Made by a program: the position numbers and the translations under genes. The notes beneath the pieces are model-generated. The model was given only the letters and a program-made list of their open reading frames with translations. It had not been told where the DNA came from and searched no databases. Positions 33,378-42,233 of a DNA stretch of 64,000 nucleotides are shown here, in pieces. Every line of letters starts with the position of its first letter. The stretch's first letter is position 1. The stretch spans positions 186,001 through 250,000 of the forward strand of contig CAZHLW010000001.1 of NCBI GenBank assembly GCA_964533375.1, written 5' to 3'. The DNA comes from CALREJ01 sp964533375 (lineage in GTDB: Bacteria; Patescibacteriota; Gracilibacteria; Peribacterales; Peribacteraceae).

Positions 33378-33987
33378 TGGAATCTGCTAAATCTTTAGGA
33401 GGGATACCCTGATTGATTTGTTGGTTTTGGGCGAAAAATGCGTTCTTCGCTTTCACATGAATCGGAGGATGGCACAGGTTTTGTAGAGCCTGAGTGAGCC
33501 GAATAATCTGATCATTGGCAGACTCAATACCCATACGCGCTTCTTTGAGGTATCTGGTTTTGTCTGGGTCATAACTGAAAGATGTCACTTTGCCATCCTC
33601 TTTGGATTGGTACTTAGAACCGAAAAACATTTTCTCGTATGACCATGCCATGTTCCAAGCGGAGACAAGACGATCAATGAGTATCCGCTTATAAGCGGTA
33701 TCGCCCTTATATTCTTCCAATAGCTCAGCATGAAGTCGTTCAGCTGCCCCTTTGAAATGTTCATCTGCAAGCGTAGATGGCAGGAGTCCTGTATGTAACA
33801 ACATGCGGGCATGAACTCTAGATTCAACAGTTGCTGCCTCTTCGTACTCTTCCTTGGTTAGCTTCTTTTTTGACCGCTTTTCGAGGAGCCTACAAAAAGT
33901 CAGATCATCAATGCGATCCCTATACACCAACTCCGATTCGTCGGGCTTCTTTTGATTCTCCTTTGTGATGAGGGCGAGCATGGACAT
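33343..33987 (-). CDS. unknown 214-residue helical protein
   Basis: A soluble, charged, mainly helical protein; no recognised motif. The first part is Lys/Glu-rich (KENQKKPDESELVYRDRIDD), the middle contains VSAWNMAWSYEKMFFGSKYQ and the tail is Asn/Gln-rich. It lies between the zinc-ribbon gene and the SRNATKYGIF-type gene, all on the minus strand, with overlap at the first junction and a 15-base gap at the second, so they form one operon. Confidence 0.6.
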   Translation of the reverse strand: MSMLALITKENQKKPDESELVYRDRIDDLTFCRLLEKRSKKKLTKEEYEEAATVESRVHARMLLHTGLLPSTLADEHFKGAAERLHAELLEEYKGDTAYKRILIDRLVSAWNMAWSYEKMFFGSKYQSKEDGKVTSFSYDPDKTRYLKEARMGIESANDQIIRLTQALQNLCHPPIHVKAKNAFFAQNQQINQGIPPKDLADSNDRSHASNLPH

Positions 33988-34002
33988 AAGAAATGTGTAA
34001 TT

Positions 34003-34968
34003 TTACAAATCGAACCCATTTTCATTGTTCATATTCACATCAATCGCAGCAGGTAAAGGTGGCTGGTTGCCCTGTCTGGCACTTTGGAGCCTTTGCAGCT
34101 CGTGAAGTGAATGCATAAACATTCGGTGTAGATTGGACTCCCCACGGTGAATTGCCAGCATCTCTTTCTCTGGTGGAACCAGCCTTGAATCCTCCTCTGC
34201 CATATCCCGTTGCAATTCCATATCCTCCCACATCCGTAACCGTACCTTTGCATTCTCAAGCATGTAACCTGCGAATTCGCGGGCAATTTTTGTCATCTCT
34301 ATCAATGTCTGTTTATCCGCTTCAGAAAGATCAGGATCAATGATCCTGTCCTCCCAACGAACTGCCTCAAGCTTCATGCCTCCCACTCGTGACTGAGCTA
34401 CGAAATCAAAATCCAGGATATATTTGATCTGCGAGAACTCATGCGTTGTGCCGAACCTATCCTTCAGCTGCTCACGAAAGTGTGAGCTAAGTGGGAGTCC
34501 AAACCAGTCCAAAAAAGTAACAAAATTATCAACAGACTCAACGAGTGACTTACATACGAGACTTGTACGGAAATGCTCAATGTAGTCGATTGTTGGTCGC
34601 TCTGCATGTAGGAGCAGGTGCTGTTCGTCCTCAAGACAGTGCTTCATCCTCGCCTCCATGCGCCCTTTTAAGACCATCGCACTTTCAGCTCTGGTGATAC
34701 GCGCAAGTCTCCACTGAAGCGAAATAATCCTATCTACGAGAGTCGTTTCAACAATTCCTACGGGTTGTAGCTCTCCAAAGTATTGTGATCGCATATCTCT
34801 ATACAGCTCTTCATCTTCAATCTCTTCCAGGACTACAGCCTTTGAGAAAATCCCGTATTTAGTCGCGTTCCTGCTAGATACTGTTTTTCCCTGTGGCGTT
34901 TTCACACCACCTAGGAGCGCATTATTGCGATTTGCCGTGAGCTGCTTATCAGAGGTTGAGGTCGTCAT
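34003..34968 (-). CDS. unknown protein of the SxNAxKxGIF family
   Basis: The 321-residue protein has an N-terminal motif widely seen in uncharacterised bacterial and phage proteins: ANRNNALLGGVKTPQGKTVSSRNATKYGIFSK, then long helices (LVDRIISLQWRLARITRAESAM). I use the ATG at 34968 (MTTSTSDKQ) because the family motif begins just after it; an upstream ATG at 35085 would add 39 unlike residues. Members occur in mobile elements, but no function is established to my knowledge. It is the outermost gene at the right end of the island. Confidence 0.6.
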   Translation of the reverse strand: MTTSTSDKQLTANRNNALLGGVKTPQGKTVSSRNATKYGIFSKAVVLEEIEDEELYRDMRSQYFGELQPVGIVETTLVDRIISLQWRLARITRAESAMVLKGRMEARMKHCLEDEQHLLLHAERPTIDYIEHFRTSLVCKSLVESVDNFVTFLDWFGLPLSSHFREQLKDRFGTTHEFSQIKYILDFDFVAQSRVGGMKLEAVRWEDRIIDPDLSEADKQTLIEMTKIAREFAGYMLENAKVRLRMWEDMELQRDMAEEDSRLVPPEKEMLAIHRGESNLHRMFMHSLHELQRLQSARQGNQPPLPAAIDVNMNNENGFDL

Positions 34969-35130
34969 GGTTAAAATATAGTTTGCCACAGCCCAACTAA
35001 TTTTCGTAGGGTGAAGTTCGGTATGAATAAAGGAAATCTGACGCTGTGTTATTGCGTCAGCATGCAGCAAGAACAGGGAGATCAAATGCCTCCTGTGAGC
35101 TTGCCCAGAAAGTTCGGATCGTCTCTACTA

Positions 35131-35141
35131 GGGGCTGCCAT
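35131..35141 (+). other. candidate right attachment site (copy of tRNA-Glu end)
   Basis: GGGGCTGCCAT repeats the last ten bases of tRNA-Glu (with CCA) plus one more, as at 5655-5665, in the same orientation 29.5 kb away. This is what integration into the tRNA would leave. The match is short: GGGGCTGCC alone also occurs by chance in the terminator at 37633, so this boundary is suggestive rather than proven. Confidence 0.45.
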
Positions 35142-35570
35142 GAACCACGCACTCGCGGTGCTCGCTTGGGTTCATGGCAAGCCGGTCTTCATACAACGTA
35201 NNNNNNNNNNNNNNNNNNNNNNNNNNNNNNNNNNNNNNNNNNNNNNNNNNNNNNNNNNNNNNNNNNNNNNNNNNNNNNNNNNNNNNNNNNNNNNNNNNNN
35301 TTACCGTGCCCCCGTCTCACGCACTCGCGGTGCTCGCTTGGGTTCATGGCAAGCCGGTCTTCATACAACGTACTTTGTCCCCAAAAACCCCTCAGTGGTT
35401 CATGGCAACGGTGAACCCCACGTGGTTTACCGTGCCCCCGTCTCACGCACTCGCGGTGCTCGCTTGGGTTCATGGCAAGCCAAACTTCATTTAACAATCC
35501 TACTTCCAAGAAAATCCTGTGGTTCATGGCAACGGTGAACCCAACGTGGTTTACCGTGCCCATGCTACGC
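35142..35570. repeat. 126-bp tandem repeat array interrupted by an assembly gap
   Basis: A conserved ~85-bp block (hairpin CGGTGAACC/GGTTTACCG around a 6-nt loop, then GCACTCGCGGTGC and GGGTTCATGG) alternates with ~40-bp segments that differ between copies. The complete units start at 35301 and 35427, and a partial copy precedes the 100-N gap at 35201-35300. The same sequence stands on both sides of the gap, so copy number is unknown and the join depends on scaffolding. The stretch has no credible gene; an open frame across it reads only the repeat. Confidence 0.75.
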
Positions 35571-35691
35571 CTGTTCTCTAAGGATATAGAACAAGAGTTT
35601 TTCTCTCTATGAAGACCAAAAACATAAGTATTTCAGAACAATATTCCACTTCATATGCTTTGTGGTGCCTTCTCTGACATATTCTTTTTGC

Positions 35692-35949
35692 ATGTATTAC
35701 ACCTATGTCCTACGAAGCCTCAAAGATGGGAAATTATATATCGGTTACACCGGTGATTTACGAAGAAGATTTGCAGAACATCAACAAGGAAGAAATACAT
35801 CTACCAAGAACCGCCGTCCGTTTATTTTGCTTTTCTATGAGGTTTTTATAAGCGCTGAGGATGCTGTACGCCGGGAAAGTTATTTTAAAACAAGCAAAGG
35901 AAAATCAACATTACAGCAAATGTTGCGTTCATCTCTGCAGCAAGAGTGA
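35692..35949 (+). CDS. GIY-YIG nuclease-domain protein
   Basis: An 85-residue single-domain protein with YYTYVLRSLKDGKLYIGYTGDLRRRFAEHQQG: the GIY-like tyrosines, the Arg of the second motif and the later Glu (RRESYFK) needed for metal binding. It resembles the YhbQ/UvrC-N group of small GIY-YIG proteins, some of which cut branched or damaged DNA. I use the ATG at 35692, where the domain begins. It follows the repeat array and precedes the TrmB-like gene. Confidence 0.85.
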   Translation: MYYTYVLRSLKDGKLYIGYTGDLRRRFAEHQQGRNTSTKNRRPFILLFYEVFISAEDAVRRESYFKTSKGKSTLQQMLRSSLQQE

Positions 35950-36071
35950 GCATGCAGTCACTGACTCTCTTTCCGGTTACGAGTTGCTTTGGCGTGGGGG
36001 ACCCACGCGTCGCAACGGTTTTTTGCTTATTAAATGCATATATAGGCAGTTTTGGACGCTATTTCGGATAA

Positions 36072-36099
36072 TTGACACAATTATATTAAATTATATAAT
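36072..36099 (+). promoter_or_regulatory. consensus promoter giving a leaderless transcript
   Basis: Perfect TTGACA (36072-36077) and TATAAT (36094-36099) boxes are 16 bp apart in very A/T-rich DNA. The predicted start at 36106-36107 coincides with the ATG of the next gene, so the message has essentially no leader. Confidence 0.85.
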
Positions 36100-36106
36100 T
36101 ATACTA

Positions 36107-36880
36107 ATGTTACAGCGAATCAAAGATCTTCTTCGGCTGCAGGATCTGTCCGAGCATGAAATTGCCGTGTATGTGGCATTGCTCAAATTACGGAAGGCCA
36201 CCATGCCGCAGATCCGGGAGAAATGCGGTCTTCCCAATATCAGTGTCTATCGTGCGCTCAGGCAATTGGAAGACCGGGATTTGGTCGAGTCTCATATGAT
36301 GAACGGAAAGCAGTCTGCGTACTGTCCGCTCAGTCTGGAGAAACTGATCCGGAAGATTGGCTTTGCACAGAGAAAACTCCGGCGTATTGAACTGGAACTG
36401 CGCAATCTTGATTCGCTGCTGCCGTACATGGAAGAGAGTGAGGGGGATGATCAGCCGGAGATTGATATCCGCTTGGGCCTTGATGCGTTTCGTGAGGAAT
36501 ACTTGAAGGTGCCTGAAACATTCGACGAAGAATATTTCCAATTCGGCAATGCAGCAAAGTTCTGGGAAAGTGCGAAGCTCGACTACGACGCACCAGAAGA
36601 GCGGACCTTTATCCGTCATCGCCTTGCCAGCAATCTCTATCTGCGCGCATTGGATATACCATCTCATGTGACCGAGCGCATTCAGAACAACGACTCACAT
36701 GAAAAGCGCACGATGCGGCTTACTTCTTCTTTGCCAGTGATGAACGATCTTACGATGATTGGAAAGAAGCAGATTACACACTTTGTGAATGATAAAGAGA
36801 ATCCTCGTGTTCTTATTATTCGCAATCCTGAGCTGGTTGCAGCAAAGCGTCAGCAGTTCGAGACCCTCTGGATGCAATGA
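36107..36880 (+). CDS. TrmB-like transcriptional regulator
   Basis: A 257-residue protein beginning with a winged-helix domain of the TrmB type: LQRIKDLLRLQDLSEHEIAVYVALLKLRKATMPQIREKCGLPNISVYRALRQLEDRDLV. A coiled coil follows, then an effector-like domain with GKKQITHFVNDKENPRVLIIRNPE near the end. TrmB proteins control sugar or other metabolic genes, chiefly in archaea and in CPR bacteria. No target is evident next to it. The promoter fixes the start at 36107; the longer open frame upstream is not used. Confidence 0.8.
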   Translation: MLQRIKDLLRLQDLSEHEIAVYVALLKLRKATMPQIREKCGLPNISVYRALRQLEDRDLVESHMMNGKQSAYCPLSLEKLIRKIGFAQRKLRRIELELRNLDSLLPYMEESEGDDQPEIDIRLGLDAFREEYLKVPETFDEEYFQFGNAAKFWESAKLDYDAPEERTFIRHRLASNLYLRALDIPSHVTERIQNNDSHEKRTMRLTSSLPVMNDLTMIGKKQITHFVNDKENPRVLIIRNPELVAAKRQQFETLWMQ

Positions 36881-37043
36881 TTTTTTCAGACTATGAAAAA
36901 TAAGATAGTTGGTTTTCTGCATATAGAAGCCATTTTTACAAAATCATAGACAGAAATGGGGAAAATATGAATAACACCAGATACTGCCCGCGGTGTGAAT
37001 TGCACATATCCTCAACCGATCTCTCACATGAAAGGCAATCGAA

Positions 37044-37613
37044 ATGACTACTCTCTTACGCAATTGGCAGGGAATCCAGAATGTGGAATGTATTACGACG
37101 CAGATCGCCCTGGCAACATGTGCCAATCCAGGCATTCTTCTCCGATTGATGACTGCGTTCCCGGAGTGCTTCCGCTACGGAGGCGAAAGTGAGGTCGATA
37201 AGATCGCGTGGAGTGTCTTACGGAAGCGTGCCGAAGCTGCGATCGCAGAAGATTATGTTCGCTGGCCTCAGCATAATCGTGAGAATCCAGGAGATCAGTG
37301 GATCATTCCGGACCATACATGCGCACATTGTTATTGGCTGAATGCAGCCATAGATTTAGGCCTGCCATATGTGCACTGGGAAAGTTGGCAGGATGTTCCA
37401 CAAGAAGTAAAGGAAGAGCTGAACACGTATATTCCAGACGATGGATCGCCACTCGAAATCGAGTATGAACAAGCGACCTGGTGCCTCGCTCTTCTGCAAA
37501 TCAAAGAAGGTGAACTGTTGAAGCCAGGTCAACGAGTGATTGGCAGCGACGAAGACGAACAGCCGGAAGAAGTAGGCCTTGTACTAAAAGCCGCGGTGAA
37601 TTTTGATTTCTAG
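37044..37613 (+). CDS. unknown 189-residue protein
   Basis: An acidic soluble protein that I do not recognise. It has a helical N-terminal part (LLRNWQGIQNVECITTQIALATC), a Trp-rich middle (WPQHNRENPGDQWIIPDHTCAHCYWLNAAIDLGLPYVHWESW) with a CAHC pair, and a C-terminal acidic stretch. It is a single-gene unit with a strong terminator after it. The CxxC pair is alone, so a metal site would need further ligands. Confidence 0.65.
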   Translation: MTTLLRNWQGIQNVECITTQIALATCANPGILLRLMTAFPECFRYGGESEVDKIAWSVLRKRAEAAIAEDYVRWPQHNRENPGDQWIIPDHTCAHCYWLNAAIDLGLPYVHWESWQDVPQEVKEELNTYIPDDGSPLEIEYEQATWCLALLQIKEGELLKPGQRVIGSDEDEQPEEVGLVLKAAVNFDF

Positions 37614-37633
37614 CCCTCGCAATTCTACCCTAG

Positions 37634-37666
37634 GGGCTGCCTCCATTTTGGAGGCAGCCCTGTTTT
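37634..37666 (+). terminator. strong intrinsic terminator
   Basis: GGGCTGCCTCC and GGAGGCAGCCC are perfect 11-bp arms around ATTTT, followed by TGTTTT. It ends the 189-residue gene. Confidence 0.9.
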
Positions 37667-37817
37667 AGTTGTTGATAAGGATTATCGATTCTCTCAGCCT
37701 AACCAAAAATACAAACCAGTCACAATCACTAACTGAGTGAAAATCCCCACTAACAAACTCTTCAAATAGTCTGTCTCCCCACCTCACTCCTCTGGGAGCT
37801 ACGAGGGGCAAGCCGGA

Positions 37818-38999
37818 TTACTCTATCCACAAAAGCAAGCTTTTGAGGTAATCAGTTTCGGGATAATAGATGTTGACCGGATGGTCATACGCCAGGTGAT
37901 GTCTCTGTAGAATTCTGACCGGCCGGTTTGCCTGACGCGCGGCATGGAAGACGATGGTCTGGAGGATGTCCGGCGTAATCTGGTACGAGCACGAACAGGT
38001 GAGCAGCAGTCCTCCCGGCGGCAGCGCCTTGATGGCCATACGGTTCATGTCCGTGTATTTGTGCTTCGCAAGGTCCAGACTTTCGGCGTTTTTGGCAAAG
38101 GCAGGGGGGTCAAGGATGATGAAGTCATACGGACGGGGGAGCGGGTCTCTGCGCAGGAAATCGAACACATCTTCTTCGTAGACGCCAAACTGCGACGGAT
38201 CGATCTTATTCAGATCGCGGTGCTCATTGGCTTTCACAATCGCTTCCGGATCGTAATCCACTGCATCGGCGGCAATTGCTCCGCCTACCAATGCAGAGAG
38301 GGCAAATCCTCCCACGTAACTGCAGCAATCAAGCACGGTGCGTCCGGCGGCAAACTGTTTCACGAGGGAGCGCATTTCCCGCTGATCCAGAAAGAGTCCG
38401 GTCTTCTGGCTGCCGTTTAAGTTCACCAGAAACTTGAGTCCGCGTTCCTCGACTTCAATAGTGGTATCGCCGCTTCCGCGCAGCCACTGTTCACGTGGTT
38501 CCAGTCCTTCATTCTTGCGGCTCTGACCGGTGGATTTTTCGTAGATGAGCGTTGCGCCCGTGAGGTCGGCAATACTGTTGATGATCCAGGCTCTGAGCTT
38601 ATCCATGCCAAGGGTCGTGAGCTGGAGCACGATCACATCACCATACTTATCGACAATCAATCCCGGGATGCCATCGCCTTCGGCATTGATCAGGCGGTAA
38701 GCGGTTACATCTTTGCCGGAGAAGAATTGCTCGCGCAGGTCGATCGCATCCTTCATCGTGCGCTTGAGCGTGAGGAGCGGGTCGCCCGGCTCAAAGGAAA
38801 TGATACGGCCGCAGATATAGGAGCGGGTGTTGATGGTGGCGTAGCAGAGGAATTCGCCCTCGCTGGTTTGTACTTCCGCGATGGCACCATTGGGAACATC
38901 CGGCGGACGGTCAAATGATGTCCGGTAAATGGCATGGTGCCGGTCGAGCACGCTGCTCTCACGTTCGGGTTTCAGCCGGAGGACGGGGAAGTCTGCCAT
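37818..38999 (-). CDS. RlmI-like rRNA large-subunit cytosine methyltransferase
   Basis: A 393-residue class I SAM-dependent methyltransferase with the RlmI/RlmK layout: an N-terminal PUA-like beta domain, an EEG-like middle (LIVDKYGDVIVLQL; EPREQWL), and the catalytic Rossmann domain with VLDCCSYVGGFAL (SAM loop) and the LDPPAFAK motif near residue 300 with CSCSYQ (catalytic Cys) near 340. It would methylate C5 of a cytosine in 23S rRNA; C1962 is the E. coli target. It lies in reverse orientation and faces the terminator at 37634. Confidence 0.9.
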   Translation of the reverse strand: MADFPVLRLKPERESSVLDRHHAIYRTSFDRPPDVPNGAIAEVQTSEGEFLCYATINTRSYICGRIISFEPGDPLLTLKRTMKDAIDLREQFFSGKDVTAYRLINAEGDGIPGLIVDKYGDVIVLQLTTLGMDKLRAWIINSIADLTGATLIYEKSTGQSRKNEGLEPREQWLRGSGDTTIEVEERGLKFLVNLNGSQKTGLFLDQREMRSLVKQFAAGRTVLDCCSYVGGFALSALVGGAIAADAVDYDPEAIVKANEHRDLNKIDPSQFGVYEEDVFDFLRRDPLPRPYDFIILDPPAFAKNAESLDLAKHKYTDMNRMAIKALPPGGLLLTCSCSYQITPDILQTIVFHAARQANRPVRILQRHHLAYDHPVNIYYPETDYLKSLLLWIE

Positions 39000-39149
39000 A
39001 GATTGCTATTCTATCATCCGCGCACTTTCTGCGCCCCTCCTTTTTCTCAGGCAGAAGCCCTCAAAACGCGGTTGCAAGAGTTCTGGATTCCTTGGGCGTG
39101 CATTGGCCAAACAGGCGCTTACAATGCGCGGGATATTTCCCTTCCTTCT

Positions 39150-39290
39150 ATGAACGAAACCCCTGACGATCAATCCACTGATGCATCGGATCGCATGTCG
39201 GATGCTGTGGATTCCTGGCTCAAGCGACGCCAGGCTTTTATGGGCAAAGATATAATAGAAGAAGTCCGGCGCGTCATGGCCGGGCATTGA
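39150..39290 (+). CDS. 46-residue protein of unknown function
   Basis: Begins MNETPDDQSTDASDRMSDAV and ends in a helix (GKDIIEEVRRVMAGH). A TACAAT box (39119-39124) lies upstream and the ATG follows a pyrimidine tract (cccttccttct), as for other core genes here. It has no recognised motif. The acidic N-terminus and amphipathic C-terminal helix would suit a small regulatory or partner protein. Confidence 0.4.
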   Translation: MNETPDDQSTDASDRMSDAVDSWLKRRQAFMGKDIIEEVRRVMAGH

Positions 39291-39330
39291 TACATGGTGT
39301 CTGCATCCCCTGTACGGGTATCGTGTAGCG

Positions 39331-39867
39331 GTGACTCTCATCGATATCATTCTCACAGTTTTCCTTTGCCTTGCACTTCTATTGGTGGCAACAGTTGCGT
39401 GGAATCTCTGGACCGGTGTTCCATCACTCCCCACACCACTTCCGATTGTCCGTGCGATGATCGATCTTGCCGCGCTGCAGGGCACTGAAACAATCATCGA
39501 CTTGGGTGCGGGGGACGGACGATTACTCATCGAAGCAAAGAAGCGGTATCCCGGCATCACCGCCAGCGGATGGGAGATTGTGCCGACGGTGTGGGCTATC
39601 GGTGTTTGCCGGATGTTTTTGAGCCGCCAGCGTGTGCAGTTGCATCTTGGTGATGCGCTCAAAGCGGATGTGCGTGATGCGGATGTGGTGTTTCTGTATT
39701 TGTTTCCATCACTTCTTGATCATCTGGTGAAGCGCTTTGATCGTGAACTGAAACCCGGGACTCGTGTCATCTCCCACACATTCAAGCTGCCGGGAAAAAC
39801 GCCGGTCGCAGAAAAAAGAGTGGCTGGATACATGGGTGAAACATCGATATTTCTGTACCAGTGGTAA
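39331..39867 (+). CDS. membrane-anchored class I SAM methyltransferase
   Basis: A 178-residue protein with an N-terminal membrane helix (IILTVFLCLALLLVATVAWNLW) and a SAM-binding domain (ETIIDLGAGDGRLLIEA motif I near residue 55; YLFPSLLDHLV region). The start is GTG at 39331. Targets of such membrane methyltransferases are not known. Its stop is directly followed by the stop of comEC on the other strand. Confidence 0.78.
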   Translation: MTLIDIILTVFLCLALLLVATVAWNLWTGVPSLPTPLPIVRAMIDLAALQGTETIIDLGAGDGRLLIEAKKRYPGITASGWEIVPTVWAIGVCRMFLSRQRVQLHLGDALKADVRDADVVFLYLFPSLLDHLVKRFDRELKPGTRVISHTFKLPGKTPVAEKRVAGYMGETSIFLYQW

Positions 39868-41298
39868 TTAAAACGTCAGCGACGCGAAGGGGAGGGCGGC
39901 GAGTGTCGTGGTAATCAGTAAAATGAGCTCCATGCATCCCCAAGCTACAAAGCCAAACAGCTGCCCGACCGGTATCGAAACGAAACTGACGATAGTTCCC
40001 AGAAATCCAAAGAGCATTGCAAAGGGAATGAGCGGGGCGACCAGAATGTTTGCGAGCGGTGATATCAGCGATAACGTTCCGAACTGGTACACAACCCACG
40101 GCATCGCAAAGACCTGGGCGGCAATCGTTACGGTGAGCGCATCGCGAATGCCAAGTGTACTCGGCACTTTCTTCAGCCATTTTTCTAGGAACGGTGCCGT
40201 TTCGGAAAGCCCGATCACCGCCAAAAAGGAGAGCTGGAATCCAGCGTCGTACCACAGCTGTTTCGGGTTCCAGAGGAGCATGGCGCAGGCGGTCCAGAGA
40301 ATAATCAGCCGGAGGTTTTTGAGGCGTCCGGTTTGCAGTGCGAAGAGTCCGAGGATTCCCATGATCGACGCTCTCACGACTGACGCACTTGCTCCCACAA
40401 AGAGTGTGAAGAGGACAATACAGAGGACGGTCGGCAGGAAGCGCCATTTGAGTGGCAGGAAGAAGAGAGCTCCTGCAATGATTGCAATAATGATCGTAAT
40501 GTTAAAGCCGGAGATCGCGACAATGTGTGTGAGGCCGGTGCGCTTGAAAGCATCAGTCAGATGTTCCGGCATTCCGCGCCGGCTACCGGTCAGCAGCCCT
40601 GCCAGAAACGATGCCTGCGGTTCGGGAAATACTTTGTTGATCTGTGCCTCGAATATCTCCCTCAACCGAATCAGTCCACTCATGATCAGATTGCCGTGAC
40701 CTTCCGATTCCACACTGATCGTCGTTGCCCGCATCGTCGTATAGATCTCAAACCGGCTCAGGTAATTGTTGTACGCAAAGGTCTCGCTGTTCTTCGGGTG
40801 ATCCAATAGGCCTTTGATCGTCACGCTGTCGCCATACCGGTAGCGCGGCCAGTGGCGGCGATCGGTCACGAGCACTTTGCCGCTCACAGGAATCACGGAC
40901 CCTGTCGCGGAGGTCTGCACATCTGTGGCATCAACGGTGTAACGGATGAAGACCTGGCGGTCGTCCGGGGCATCACTGATGATGCCGTGAATCGTCACAG
41001 TTTTACTTTGGGCATACGCGTCGACGGTGGCAGCGGAGGGAATGTGGGTGGTTCGCGATACGGTGACTATCGCCAGTCCAATGCCGATGGTTGCTGCAAG
41101 AAGCATGCTCACTATTCTCCATCGCAGTAGGATTCCGAGAATGCCGATGATCCCGACGATACCGAGGATGATCCAGAGTTCGGTCGGATACGCTTGTCGT
41201 TGCCACCACTGCAGCAGAAAGATCGACAGCAGAAAACTGCCGAGAAAGGTGTAGGCAATGGTCGAGGGTTTTAGCGGTACTGTGCGAGGGCGATCCAT
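39868..41298 (-). CDS. comEC: ComEC/Rec2-type DNA uptake channel
   Basis: A 476-residue membrane protein with an N-terminal pair of helices, an extracytoplasmic DUF4131-like domain (SKTVTIHGIISDAPDDRQ; GKVLVTDRRHWPRYRYGDSVTIKG), and the competence-domain core with GLLTGSRRGMPEHLTDAFKRTGLTHIVAISGFN followed by multiple helices. It would carry single-stranded DNA into the cytoplasm. The C-terminal metallo-beta-lactamase domain of some ComEC proteins is absent. I choose the ATG at 41298, which overlaps the rsmA stop by 28 bases. Confidence 0.9.
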   Translation of the reverse strand: MDRPRTVPLKPSTIAYTFLGSFLLSIFLLQWWQRQAYPTELWIILGIVGIIGILGILLRWRIVSMLLAATIGIGLAIVTVSRTTHIPSAATVDAYAQSKTVTIHGIISDAPDDRQVFIRYTVDATDVQTSATGSVIPVSGKVLVTDRRHWPRYRYGDSVTIKGLLDHPKNSETFAYNNYLSRFEIYTTMRATTISVESEGHGNLIMSGLIRLREIFEAQINKVFPEPQASFLAGLLTGSRRGMPEHLTDAFKRTGLTHIVAISGFNITIIIAIIAGALFFLPLKWRFLPTVLCIVLFTLFVGASASVVRASIMGILGLFALQTGRLKNLRLIILWTACAMLLWNPKQLWYDAGFQLSFLAVIGLSETAPFLEKWLKKVPSTLGIRDALTVTIAAQVFAMPWVVYQFGTLSLISPLANILVAPLIPFAMLFGFLGTIVSFVSIPVGQLFGFVAWGCMELILLITTTLAALPFASLTF

Positions 41299-42077
41299 TC
41301 CTGAATGGAAAGTGTTTGCGGGCGGCGGGTGAGTTCTATATTGCAGGCGGCCATCATTGCTTCTCCGTTCGGGAGACTGCCGAGCGTATTTCGGAGCATC
41401 TTTCGCTTCTGGCTGAAGGCGTGTTTGGTCAGGACGAACACGCGTTCCATGGTCGCAGGATCGGTAAGAGGCTTCTCGAAACAATCAATGTGGAGCACAG
41501 CGGATTCGACTTTGGGTGGGGGCAGGAAGCAGGCGGGCGGGACGTTCACCACGATTCGTGGCTTTCCGAAGAGTCCGACAATAATCGTCAGCATGCCGGC
41601 GTCATCCGTATCGCAAATCTTTTCCGCCACTTCGCGCTGAATAAGGAGAGTCAGACTTTTTGGCGGCTGCGTTCCTTCCAGGAAAGCATGGCGCAGCAGA
41701 GGCGATGTGATGTGGTACGGAATGTTCGCCACAATCTTATACGGCACAGTCGGGAAATCGACGTTGAGGGCGTTGCCTTCTATAACGGTCGGCACTTTAT
41801 TTTCGCCGCGGGATTTGATGTAGGCGTGGAGGAGGGGAATCAGCCGGGCATCAATTTCGATGGTGGTGACATGCTTCGTTCGCGTGAGGAGTTCGTGTGT
41901 CAGAATGCCGATGCCCGCACCTATTTCCAGCACTGTTTCATCAGCCTGTACGTTCGCGGCTTCCAGGATTTTTTGCAGCACCGTGTCATCCACCAGGAAA
42001 TGCTGACCGAGGTCAGTATTCATCTTGAGCCCTTGCTTTTTGCAAAACTGCCGGATTGTGTCTGCCAGAGCGGTCAT
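41271..42077 (-). CDS. rsmA: 16S rRNA dimethyladenosine methyltransferase
   Basis: The ~268-residue protein (KsgA family) has the conserved LGQHFLVD, SAM-binding EIGAGIGILT, and NIPYHITSPLL motifs. It dimethylates A1518 and A1519 of 16S rRNA in small-subunit maturation. I take the ATG at 42077 (MTALADTIRQFC); two further codons upstream (42083) are possible. It overlaps comEC downstream. Confidence 0.93.
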   Translation of the reverse strand: MTALADTIRQFCKKQGLKMNTDLGQHFLVDDTVLQKILEAANVQADETVLEIGAGIGILTHELLTRTKHVTTIEIDARLIPLLHAYIKSRGENKVPTVIEGNALNVDFPTVPYKIVANIPYHITSPLLRHAFLEGTQPPKSLTLLIQREVAEKICDTDDAGMLTIIVGLFGKPRIVVNVPPACFLPPPKVESAVLHIDCFEKPLTDPATMERVFVLTKHAFSQKRKMLRNTLGSLPNGEAMMAACNIELTRRPQTLSIQEWIALAQYR

Positions 42078-42233
42078 ATGCATCAGTGTAGAGTATTTTT
42101 CTTGCGGAGGAGCTGAATCGTACCAACCGTACACCATCAGCGTAAAATAGCCGAAAGGGCCCAGAAAACAGATCCATACAGATGCAAGCGTATTTCTGTC
42201 AGTTTTCCGCCAGACTACTGTCTTAATCCTCGT

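Noticed and set aside
35011..35538. Open frames running through the N gap.
   Set aside because: They read only the tandem repeat and N codons, with no coding signal.
35301..35552. CRISPR array (repeats with variable segments).
   Set aside because: The repeat block is ~85 bp, only two to three units are visible, and no cas genes are present.
37633..37641. Another copy of the island end GGGGCTGCC.
   Set aside because: It is the left arm of a perfect terminator stem and lacks the CAT that follows in the tRNA; taken as chance.
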